Of a DNA stretch of 7,824 nt, positions 1 through 5,465 are shown piece by piece. Origin of the DNA: Candidatus Cloacimonadota bacterium (GTDB lineage: Bacteria; Muiribacteriota; UBA6191; JACPRK01); the NCBI GenBank assembly GCA_021772705.1, contig JAJFLN010000009.1:1-7824 (forward strand). The letters run 5' to 3'. The notes beneath the pieces were generated by a model. It did no database searches and had not been told where the DNA came from. It was given only the letters and a program-made list of their open reading frames with translations. Numbering within the stretch: position 1 is the first letter of the stretch; each line of letters starts with the position of its first letter. Position numbers and translations under genes: made by a program.

Positions 1-1
1 T

Positions 2-397
2 CTGGCCCGACAGGGTTGCGTGCTGAGAAAACGGAAGATCCTCCACATCCAGTACCACCCGTACCCCTCGTCGCCGCAGCAGGCCCGTGGCCAGCGAGAG
101 CAGCGCCTCGGCCGGTCCCAGTTTCCACGTGCCCGGTGGGAGGAAGAAGGGTGTCTCGGGGTAGAAGAGGACCACCGACCGGGACGGCGTCTCGGCGCAG
201 AACCTCAGGAGGGCCGCCAGCCGGGCCATGGCGCCCCGGACGCGGCCGGAGCCGGCAGGAAGCGTCAGTTCGTGAAAGGGACCGGGCCCGGCCTCCCTCA
301 GGTGACGGATCAAACCCTCCTTCCGGTAGCTGCCGCCATCAAAACGGGTGGAGCCGGGCCTCTCAACACGGATCGCGCCATCGGGAAGCACTGCCAC
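2..397 (-). CDS. Unrecognised protein, N-terminal 132 residues only; possibly glycosyltransferase-like
   Basis: This reading frame begins at a GTG and stays open to the left edge of the window, so the C-terminus is missing. The start is well supported: a GAGAGG Shine-Dalgarno lies 8 nt upstream, and the murI stop codon sits in the same frame 18 nt before the GTG, so no longer form is possible. The visible part has no signal peptide or membrane span. It opens with a segment around residues 15-35 (FDGGSYRKEGLI), then shows two hydrophobic beta-strand-like stretches, SVVLFYPETPFF (74-85) and GVRVVLDVEDLP (111-122), separated by a helix. That alternation resembles the N-terminal Rossmann-like half of GT-B glycosyltransferases, with the second strand ending in acidic residues. 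This is fold-level resemblance only and the function is not established. It is the next gene after murI on the same strand, so it is probably cotranscribed with it. Confidence 0.6.
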   Translation of the reverse strand, partial: MAVLPDGAIRVERPGSTRFDGGSYRKEGLIRHLREAGPGPFHELTLPAGSGRVRGAMARLAALLRFCAETPSRSVVLFYPETPFFLPPGTWKLGPAEALLSLATGLLRRRGVRVVLDVEDLPFSQHATLSGQ

Positions 398-405
398 GGA
401 GAGTT

Positions 406-411
406 CCTCTC
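406..411 (-). promoter_or_regulatory. Ribosome binding site GAGAGG fixing the GTG start of the left-edge gene
   Basis: On the minus strand GAGAGG lies directly after the murI stop codon and 8 nt before GTG at 397. No ATG is available in this frame near the stop, so this site decides the start. Confidence 0.6.
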
Positions 412-412
412 G

Positions 413-1222
413 TCAGTAGGTGACGAGTTCGATGTCCGGGACCGGGCCATCGAGGAACCGCTCCGCCAGGTGGCGGAAGTGATCGTGTCGATCGGACAGG
501 AGGAACCGGCAAGTTCCGGCGCGACCCATCGAGTTCCTGAGGAGGTCTTGCCGGACCAGATCCTCCCGGACGGCCTGGGCGGTGGCGCCGGCGGAGTCGA
601 TGATGCGGACTCCGTCCACCAGTTGCTGGGCGATGGCCTTGCGCAGGATTGGATAATGGGTGCAGCCGAGGAGCAGAACGTCGATGTCCTTCAGGAGCAG
701 CGGCTGCAAGTAGTCCCGGATGATCAGCCCGCTGGCGGGGTGATCCATCATTCCCTCCTCAGCCAGGGGGACGAGCAGGGGGCAGGCTGCCCCGTGGACC
801 ACGGCGCCGGGCCGCCGATTGAGAATGGCCTTCTCGTAGGCGCCGCTGGCGATGGTTCCCGTCGTGCCGATCACGCCGATCCTGCCGGACCGGCTCGCCT
901 CCGAGGCAGCATGTGCACCGGGCTCGATGACCCCCAGGATGGACCTGCGAAAGTGGGTCTGCAGCCTGTCCAGGCTCCCGGCCGTTGCCGTGTTGCAGGC
1001 GATGACCACCATCTTGACCCCTTGATCGAGCAGGTAGAGCGTGTTCTCGAAGGCGTAGCGTGTGACCACGCCAGCGCTCTTGTTTCCGTAGGGCAGCCGG
1101 GCCGTATCGCCGAGATAGATGAAGTCCTCTGCCGGAAGCTGCCGTCGCAGCTCGGCGAGGACTGTCAGTCCTCCGACTCCGGAGTCGAAGATTCCGATGG
1201 GTTGGTCGCCAGTGGAGGTCAT
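413..1222 (-). CDS. murI: Glutamate racemase
   Basis: MurI interconverts L- and D-glutamate in the cytoplasm, supplying the D-Glu of the peptidoglycan stem peptide. The 269-residue product has the usual family length and all expected motifs: IFDSGVGGLTVL near the start (Asp13 and Ser14), YLGDTARLPYGNKS (36-49), the first catalytic cysteine in VIACNTATA (Cys76), and the second in LLGCTHYPIL (Cys187, followed by His189). The Cys pair acts as the two-base system of the cofactor-independent Asp/Glu racemase family. ATG at 1222 is chosen because the protein then begins eight residues before PIGIFDSG, as is normal. A much longer open frame extends upstream to 2071 but is only antisense to the next gene. 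No strong Shine-Dalgarno precedes the ATG. The gene is divergent from the ubiA-like gene across 72 bp, and an unidentified gene follows 15 nt after the stop. Confidence 0.95.
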   Translation of the reverse strand: MTSTGDQPIGIFDSGVGGLTVLAELRRQLPAEDFIYLGDTARLPYGNKSAGVVTRYAFENTLYLLDQGVKMVVIACNTATAGSLDRLQTHFRRSILGVIEPGAHAASEASRSGRIGVIGTTGTIASGAYEKAILNRRPGAVVHGAACPLLVPLAEEGMMDHPASGLIIRDYLQPLLLKDIDVLLLGCTHYPILRKAIAQQLVDGVRIIDSAGATAQAVREDLVRQDLLRNSMGRAGTCRFLLSDRHDHFRHLAERFLDGPVPDIELVTY

Positions 1223-1294
1223 CAGCGCACTGAGGAGGGTAACACGGAATCCCTGTTCCCTGTTTCTGAATCCCGATGTTATCCTGGAACCTCC
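1223..1294. promoter_or_regulatory. Divergent intergenic region expected to hold the murI and ubiA-like promoters
   Basis: These 72 bp separate two head-to-head genes and must hold at least part of their start signals unless promoters lie within the coding regions. A TATCCT at 1280-1285 on the plus strand resembles a -10 box, but it lies only 9 nt before the ATG and lacks a convincing -35 partner. No confident promoter pair was found on the minus strand. The role is inferred from gene orientation. Confidence 0.4.
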
Positions 1295-2152
1295 ATGAAG
1301 GAACGCGTCATAAAGTACGCTCGAATGGTTCAGATCGAGCACACCCTGTTTGCGCTTCCATTCAGCCTGGGTGCGATGCTGCTTGCCGCGAAGGGGCTGC
1401 CTTCGATCTGGACGCTGGGCTGGATACTGGTGGCGCTGGTCAGCGGCCGCAGTCTGGCCATGGGAATGAATCGATACGCCGACAGAAAGCTGGACCTCTT
1501 GAATCCCCGGACCCGGGATCGGGTGCTTCCCGGGAGACAGCTGGGGCTGCTGGAGGTTCGAATGTTCCTGGCCTGTACGGCGGCGCTGCTGATCCTGGCC
1601 ACGGCCATGCTGCCGCCACTCTGCCTGAAGCTGTTGCCCCTGGCCCTGCTGCTTCTCCTGAGTTACTCCTACCTGAAACGCTTCACCTGGGCTTCCCATC
1701 TGGTGCTGGGGCTCTGTCTGGCCACAGCCGTGGCCGGGAGCTGGATTGCCGTCAGGGGCACTCTTGACTCCCCAGCCGTGATGCTGGGACTCTCGGTGAT
1801 GTTCTGGGTCGCCGGCTTCGACATCCTCTACGCTGGCCAGGACATCGAATTCGACCGGGAGCAGGGCCTCCACTCCATACCGGCGCGGCTGGGACTGCTC
1901 CGCAGCCAGATCGTGGCCCGGCTGTTTCACGGCCTGAGCGGTCTCGGCATGGCGGCCACTGGGGTGTTGCTCGAAGCCAGCTGGCTCTACTTCTGCGGCG
2001 TGGCTGGGATCCTGGTGCTGATCGGCTACGAGCACGTCGTCGTCTCCGGCGGTGACCTGGGCAAGATCCAACGGGCCTTCTTCGGAGTCAACGTGGCCGT
2101 CAGCGTCACGTTCCTTCTGACGGCAGCCCTGGAGGTGGCGCTGGGGGCATGA
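1295..2152 (+). CDS. UbiA-family polyprenyltransferase, MqnP/4-hydroxybenzoate-type, for quinone biosynthesis
   Basis: An integral membrane prenyltransferase of 285 residues that should attach a polyprenyl chain to an aromatic acid during quinone synthesis. Both Asp-rich motifs that bind Mg-prenyl diphosphate are present: NRYADRKLD (Asn59, Asp63, Asp67) and DIEFD (Asp183, Asp187). About eight hydrophobic spans cover the chain. The block GFDILYAGQDIEFDREQGLHSIPARLG region (174-200) is typical of the subgroup annotated as putative 4-hydroxybenzoate polyprenyltransferase, which is linked to the futalosine menaquinone route (MqnP). This subgroup assignment comes from motif memory, so UbiA proper is not excluded. 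ATG at 1295 gives the normal start (MKERVIKYARMVQIEHTLFALPFS), although its Shine-Dalgarno is weak (TGGAAC). The frame is open upstream to position 20, but that part is antisense to murI. It overlaps ubiX by four bases (ATGA), indicating coupled translation. Confidence 0.9.
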   Translation: MKERVIKYARMVQIEHTLFALPFSLGAMLLAAKGLPSIWTLGWILVALVSGRSLAMGMNRYADRKLDLLNPRTRDRVLPGRQLGLLEVRMFLACTAALLILATAMLPPLCLKLLPLALLLLLSYSYLKRFTWASHLVLGLCLATAVAGSWIAVRGTLDSPAVMLGLSVMFWVAGFDILYAGQDIEFDREQGLHSIPARLGLLRSQIVARLFHGLSGLGMAATGVLLEASWLYFCGVAGILVLIGYEHVVVSGGDLGKIQRAFFGVNVAVSVTFLLTAALEVALGA

Positions 2153-2778
2153 GCAACGAGATGGAAATGGCGGCCTCTCGGGGTAGGGTCAAGCGGATAG
2201 CCCTGGGCATCACGGGAGCCAGCGGCGCCATCTACGCCAGCCGGCTCTTGACCCATCTGAAGGGCCTCGGTGTGGAAGTCCACTGCGCCATCTCGGAGAC
2301 GGCGAGGATCACCTGGAAGTGGGAGCTGGGCCGCGAGTTCCAGGACTCCATTGCCGACTGGGATCACGTTCAGTGGTATGAGGAGCGAGATTTCATGAGT
2401 CCCATCGCCAGCGGGTCCTTTCGACACGACGGCATGGCCATCGTGCCATGCTCCACCCGGACCCTGGGATGCATCGCCGCAGGGCTGTCGGGAAACTTGA
2501 TACAGCGCGGCGCCGAGGTCTGTCTCAAGGAGCGGCGGAAGCTTATCCTGGTCGTCAGGGAGTCGCCATACACCCTGGGTCATCTGGAGAACATGACCCG
2601 CCTGACCCAGAGCGGCGCTGTCGTGATCCCCGCCAGTCCCGGTTTCTATCATCGCCCGAGATCCATCGAGGACCTGGTTGACTTCATCCTCTCCAGGACG
2701 CTGGATCATCTGGGGATCGAGAACAGCCTCATCCAACGATGGGGCGAATCGGCTGAGGAGGCCGAAGCCCATGTCTGA
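2149..2778 (+). CDS. ubiX: UbiX-family flavin prenyltransferase
   Basis: UbiX joins a dimethylallyl group to FMN to make prenylated FMN, the cofactor of UbiD-type decarboxylases. These act on aromatic acid intermediates of ubiquinone and menaquinone synthesis. The 209-residue product shows the FMN-binding GITGASGA loop (20-27), the SPIASGSF segment (84-91), the PCSTRTLGCIAAGLSGNLIQRGAEVCLKERR block (100-130) with the ensuing LILVVRESP (132-140), and PASPGFYHRP (161-170), all hallmarks of the family. The start overlaps the prenyltransferase stop as ATGA. Two further in-frame ATGs at 2161 and 2167 would give slightly shorter proteins, still complete in all motifs, so the exact start is open. 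No ubiD partner lies in the window. Its stop overlaps the next start by 8 nt. Confidence 0.93.
   Translation: MSNEMEMAASRGRVKRIALGITGASGAIYASRLLTHLKGLGVEVHCAISETARITWKWELGREFQDSIADWDHVQWYEERDFMSPIASGSFRHDGMAIVPCSTRTLGCIAAGLSGNLIQRGAEVCLKERRKLILVVRESPYTLGHLENMTRLTQSGAVVIPASPGFYHRPRSIEDLVDFILSRTLDHLGIENSLIQRWGESAEEAEAHV
2755..2761 (+). promoter_or_regulatory. Ribosome binding site GAGGAGG selecting the clpP start at 2771
   Basis: GAGGAGG inside the 3' end of ubiX lies 9 nt before ATG 2771. It supports that start over an in-frame upstream ATG at 2678, which would add 31 residues unlike any ClpP N-terminus. Confidence 0.7.
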
Positions 2779-3340
2779 GGAGACTGAAAAGAAGAGCAAC
2801 GATCAGGATCGGGAGCAGATGAAGAGCATTCAGCGCCAGCTACTGGAATCCCGGAAGATCTTCCTCACCGACGAGGTGAACATGGAGCTGGCCAATCAGG
2901 TCATGTCCCAGCTCTTCGTGCTGGACGAGAAGGGGCAGGATCCGATCACGATCTACATCAATTCCCCGGGAGGGGATCTGACTTCCGGGATGGCCATTTA
3001 TGATACAATTCACCACATTGGCAGCTCGGTTTCCACGGTCTGTACAGGTTTATCGGCCAGCGTGGCCACCATCATTCTGGCTGGCGGCACTCGGGGAGAG
3101 CGGAAGAGTTTTCCGAACTCCCGCATCCTGATCCACCAGCCTCTGGGCGGATTCCGTGGACAGGCCGCGGACATCGAGATTCATGCCCGTGAGATTCTCA
3201 GAGCCAAGGAGAACCTGAACCGGATTCTTTCCGACGACACGGGACAGTCCTTCAAGAAGATTGAAAAGGACACCCACCGCGACTTCTGGATGTCGGCGGA
3301 GGAAGCGAAAGAGTACGGCATTATCGATACCATCCTTTGA
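2771..3340 (+). CDS. clpP: ClpP-family ATP-dependent protease proteolytic subunit, atypical form
   Basis: A 189-residue serine peptidase of the ClpP fold. Family members form a tetradecameric chamber fed by AAA+ unfoldases such as ClpX or ClpA. The triad is intact and falls at the numbering of mature E. coli ClpP: Ser97 in GLSASVATIILAGG, His122 in ILIHQPLGG and Asp171 in THRDFWMSAEEAKEYGIID. The oxyanion-side INSPGGDLTSG (64-73) is also present. It differs from housekeeping ClpP in two ways. The first about 18 residues are a charged tail (MSEETEKKSNDQDREQMK) in place of the usual IPMVVE...YDIYSRLL axial region, and the nucleophile elbow reads L-S-A-S-V instead of the common M-A-A-S-M. No clpX or tig is adjacent; it overlaps ubiX and precedes thioredoxin. 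It may therefore be a paralogue, or the sole ClpP of a lineage with divergent sequence. Confidence 0.93.
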   Translation: MSEETEKKSNDQDREQMKSIQRQLLESRKIFLTDEVNMELANQVMSQLFVLDEKGQDPITIYINSPGGDLTSGMAIYDTIHHIGSSVSTVCTGLSASVATIILAGGTRGERKSFPNSRILIHQPLGGFRGQAADIEIHAREILRAKENLNRILSDDTGQSFKKIEKDTHRDFWMSAEEAKEYGIIDTIL

Positions 3341-3364
3341 ACCCGGTAGATCCGCCGGAGCAGC

Positions 3365-3416
3365 ATCCGGTTCCGGATCTCCACAGAACCACCGGCCTGG
3401 CGCCCTGCCCGGCCGG
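3365..3416 (+). other. Two short inverted repeats in the clpP-trx spacer
   Basis: The 93-nt spacer contains ATCCGG/CCGGAT (3365-3370 and 3373-3378, 2-nt loop) and CCGGCC/GGCCGG (3392-3397 and 3411-3416, 13-nt loop). The second ends six bases before the thioredoxin Shine-Dalgarno. Neither is followed by a T-tract, so they are poor terminator candidates. They might form processing or attenuating hairpins, but in GC-rich DNA six-base stems also arise by chance. Confidence 0.2.
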
Positions 3417-3421
3417 ATCGC

Positions 3422-3427
3422 AAGGAG
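3422..3427 (+). promoter_or_regulatory. Ribosome binding site AAGGAG for thioredoxin
   Basis: AAGGAG lies 6 nt before ATG 3434. It is the clearest Shine-Dalgarno on the plus strand of this window and fixes the start. Confidence 0.75.
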
Positions 3428-3433
3428 AGACCC

Positions 3434-3781
3434 ATGGCCAGTGACAAGATCCTCGAGTTGACCGACGCCAACTTCAAGGAAACGGTTGAGAAGTCAGGCA
3501 CCCCCGTCGTGGTCGATTTCTGGGCCGAATGGTGCGGCCCCTGCAAGATGGTCGCCCCCTCGATGGAAGAACTGGCCGACGAGTATACCGGCAAGATCCA
3601 GTTTGCCAAGATGGATGTCGACGCGAACCAGCAGGTGCCGATGCAGTACGCCGTGCGCAGCATCCCCACCTTTGCCGTCTTCAACAACGGCAACCTTTGC
3701 GGCAAGTTCACGGGAGCCATGGCCAAGGATCAGCTGAAGAAAGAGATCTTCCGCTACCTGCCCGACTCCGGCCTCGAATAG
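3434..3781 (+). CDS. trxA: Thioredoxin
   Basis: Cytoplasmic disulfide reductase of 115 residues, slightly longer than the common 105-110. The classical active site WCGPC is at 33-37 (Cys34, Cys37), preceded by VVVDFWAE with the buried acidic residue Asp28. The cis-proline is in SIPTF (Pro78), and FAVFNNGNLCGKFTGA forms the usual C-terminal strand region. No signal peptide is present, so reduction of cytosolic targets via thioredoxin reductase is expected. A third cysteine (Cys89, in NGNLCGK) sits where most thioredoxins have a non-cysteine residue, often E-x-V. The gene follows clpP by 93 nt on the same strand and may share its transcript. Confidence 0.95.
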   Translation: MASDKILELTDANFKETVEKSGTPVVVDFWAEWCGPCKMVAPSMEELADEYTGKIQFAKMDVDANQQVPMQYAVRSIPTFAVFNNGNLCGKFTGAMAKDQLKKEIFRYLPDSGLE

Positions 3782-3869
3782 CCCCCTCCGCGATGCGAAA
3801 CTGCGTAGTTATTCTTGCGCGGGTCCTTACACACGGTTTTGTCCCCAAGAACCTCTGTGACCTCCGAGT

Positions 3870-3911
3870 GCTGAGTGGCGTCCGTGACCCTGCGGCCGGA
3901 CAGGACTCAGC
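3870..3911. terminator. Terminator-like hairpin between the convergent trx and membrane-protein genes
   Basis: An interrupted inverted repeat lies at the junction of two convergent genes. GCTGAGT (3870-3876) pairs with ACTCAGC (3905-3911), and inside a 3x3 internal loop GTCCG (3880-3884) pairs with CGGAC (3897-3901), leaving a 12-nt loop. Its right arm includes the stop codon of the minus-strand gene. No T-tract follows on either strand, so intrinsic termination is doubtful. Position is the main argument; the rest of 3782-3906 shows nothing recognisable. Confidence 0.3.
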
Positions 3912-4392
3912 CGAGTTCGAAGGCCCGGCGAAGGAGCAGGCCGATCACGAAGAGCTGGATGATTCCTCGGAGGTATCGGCCGTCGCCCCTGTCGGTCATG
4001 AGCGTCATGGTCGAGACGACTGCGGTGTTCAAATCCCGTCTCTTCCTGTAGACGGTCAGAAGGCAGCCCCCCCCCGTTATCAGAGGCAGCAGGATCAGCG
4101 CCCCGGGAACGGCAACCAGCCAGAGGGCCAGAGATACTGTCAGGCCCACGCTGGCCCCCATGTATCCCTCCGCCAGCGGCGTGCGGTCGCGGGTGACGCC
4201 GGTCTGTCTCAGTACCAGGGCGGTCTCGGACCAGAGAGCCAGAATGGCTAGCATGGCCCAGAGCCCGGAACCGAGCACGGTAATCTGAAGACCGAAGTGT
4301 GCAGCCGCCACCACTCCCAGGAGCGCCAGGAACCAGGTCGTCAGCCCCATCATCGCGGAGGCGACAAGGAGTAGCGCCGCGGCGAAGATCAT
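3907..4392 (-). CDS. Small integral membrane protein of unknown function downstream of secF
   Basis: A 161-residue hydrophobic protein that I do not recognise. Likely membrane segments lie near residues 3-20, 21-38, 43-61, 80-97 and 98-116, with a shorter hydrophobic stretch near 143-155. Loops include QTGVTRDRTPLAEGYM (63-78) and a basic YRKRRDLN segment (115-122) that is probably cytoplasmic. ATG at 4392 is preferred because GGGGAG lies 8 nt upstream and the first membrane segment begins at once; GTG at 4416 would add eight residues (VADRGVTP). The gene follows secF by 61 nt on the same strand, so it is probably the third gene of the sec operon, which hints at a membrane or envelope role but proves nothing. 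It contains a run of nine G bases (complement of 4067-4075) encoding Gly107-Gly109, a slippage-prone tract. Confidence 0.7.
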   Translation of the reverse strand: MIFAAALLLVASAMMGLTTWFLALLGVVAAAHFGLQITVLGSGLWAMLAILALWSETALVLRQTGVTRDRTPLAEGYMGASVGLTVSLALWLVAVPGALILLPLITGGGCLLTVYRKRRDLNTAVVSTMTLMTDRGDGRYLRGIIQLFVIGLLLRRAFELG

Positions 4393-4400
4393 TGGAGTGA

Positions 4401-4406
4401 CTCCCC
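4401..4406 (-). promoter_or_regulatory. Ribosome binding site GGGGAG favouring the ATG at 4392
   Basis: On the minus strand GGGGAG is 8 nt before ATG 4392. The competing GTG at 4416 has only a looser purine-rich stretch upstream, so this site tips the start choice. Confidence 0.45.
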
Positions 4407-4453
4407 GGTCCGCCACCGGGACGGTGACTCGCCCCCGGGGTACATGGCCTCTC

Positions 4454-5428
4454 CTATCCCAGCTTCGGACGAGCCCCGGGATGATCCTTGTAATGCCAGG
4501 AGACCAGCATGGGACTGACGATGAAGATGGACGAGTAGGTCCCGACGACGACGCCGATGGTCATGGCCAGAGCGAAGTCCCGGATGTTGGCCGGACCGAT
4601 GAACAGCAAAGCCAGGACGGCGAGCTGCACCGTGATTGACGTGTTCAAGGTGCGGGACAAGGTCTGGTTGATCGAGAGGTTCACGACCTCGTCGAAGCCG
4701 AGCTTTCGCTTGATCCTCAGGTTCTCTCGAATCCGATCCAGGGCGATGATGCTGTCGTTGATCGAGTAGCCCAGGGTGGTCAACAGAGCAGCCAGGATGT
4801 CGAGGGTGAACTCGTGCTGGATCAGAGCGAATATTCCCAGCAGTATGAAGCAGTCGTGAATCAGCGCGGCGATGGAGACAACGGCCATCCGGAACTGGAA
4901 TCTGATGCCAATGTAAAAGAGGATGAAGAGACTGCCGAGGAAGGCACACCAGAATGCCTTCACCTTGAGAGCAGCGCCGACGGTGGGGCCGATCTTCTCG
5001 ACCGAAAGCCGGTTCAGGCCGTCGCCGAGGGACGAGAGGACCGTGTCCATCCGGCTCTCCAGGTCCTGGCCTTCCATGGATTCGACCTTCTCCTCGAACT
5101 TGGTCTTGATGATGTACTCCGAGCCCTTCGACTCGCCGGCCGCATCCAAGGCGCCCAGGACTCTCTGGACCCGGACATCGCCCAGTTCCTCAAAGCTCGG
5201 TGTGGTGAGAAGGGTTCGGATCTGATTGGTATCGACCGGTTTCGAGTACCGATAGTGGTAGACGGAACCACCAGTGAACTCGACGCCGTAGTTGAGGCCC
5301 ACGATGGCCAGAAGGGCGACGGACACGACAAACGCAACGGCCGAGACTGCATAGCCGATGCGACGGTTCCCCACAAAGTTGTAGTGGAAGCGCGTCTTGA
5401 CCTCTTCGTTGATTTTGGGAACTCCCAC
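4454..5428 (-). CDS. secF: Protein translocase subunit SecF
   Basis: SecF pairs with SecD as an RND-fold, proton-driven motor that helps pull exported proteins out of the SecYEG channel. The 324-residue product has TM1 (about 24-43), the conserved GLNYGVEFTGG turn (44-54), a periplasmic domain (about 55-150), IGPTVGAAL (146-154) and a C-terminal bundle of five spans. GYSINDSIIALDRIRENL (220-237) is the TM4 signature. Asp225 and Arg259 (SRTLNTS) occupy the sites of E. coli SecF Asp213 and Arg247, the latter known to matter for proton-coupled function. GTG at 5428 is the start: AGGA lies 8 nt upstream and the N-terminus (MGVPKINEEVKTRFHYNFVGNRR) is normal. It follows secD by 37 nt. Its periplasmic domain has a somewhat long charged insert (FEEKVESMEGQDLESRM, 111-127), in line with many non-enterobacterial SecF proteins. 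Confidence 0.96.
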   Translation of the reverse strand: MGVPKINEEVKTRFHYNFVGNRRIGYAVSAVAFVVSVALLAIVGLNYGVEFTGGSVYHYRYSKPVDTNQIRTLLTTPSFEELGDVRVQRVLGALDAAGESKGSEYIIKTKFEEKVESMEGQDLESRMDTVLSSLGDGLNRLSVEKIGPTVGAALKVKAFWCAFLGSLFILFYIGIRFQFRMAVVSIAALIHDCFILLGIFALIQHEFTLDILAALLTTLGYSINDSIIALDRIRENLRIKRKLGFDEVVNLSINQTLSRTLNTSITVQLAVLALLFIGPANIRDFALAMTIGVVVGTYSSIFIVSPMLVSWHYKDHPGARPKLG

Positions 5429-5465
5429 GGTGGTTGTCCTTTCGAATCGGGTTGCTGTCGGAGAT

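Noticed and set aside
1280..1285. TATCCT as -10 box for the prenyltransferase gene
   Set aside because: It lies 9 nt before the start codon and has no -35 partner at suitable spacing.
20..1294. Long plus-strand open frame upstream of, and continuous with, the prenyltransferase
   Set aside because: Its translation has no family features and is antisense to murI and the left-edge gene, both of which carry clear coding signals. Long antisense frames are common in GC-rich DNA.
1223..2071. N-terminal extension of murI on the minus strand
   Set aside because: The extension is Gln/His/Pro-rich and antisense to the prenyltransferase. MurI begins normally at 1222.
2026..2799. Minus-strand open frame of 257 codons opposite ubiX
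   Set aside because: It is fully antisense to ubiX, which has intact family motifs. No family feature is visible in the antisense product.
3529..4251. Plus-strand open frame of 240 codons across thioredoxin and the convergent junction
   Set aside because: It is a shifted-frame shadow of thioredoxin and antisense to the membrane protein, with no ribosome site or recognisable motif.
4389..4949. Minus-strand open frame within secF and the following gap
   Set aside because: It is an alternate frame of secF with low-complexity His/Arg/Gly composition. SecF motifs lie in the other frame.
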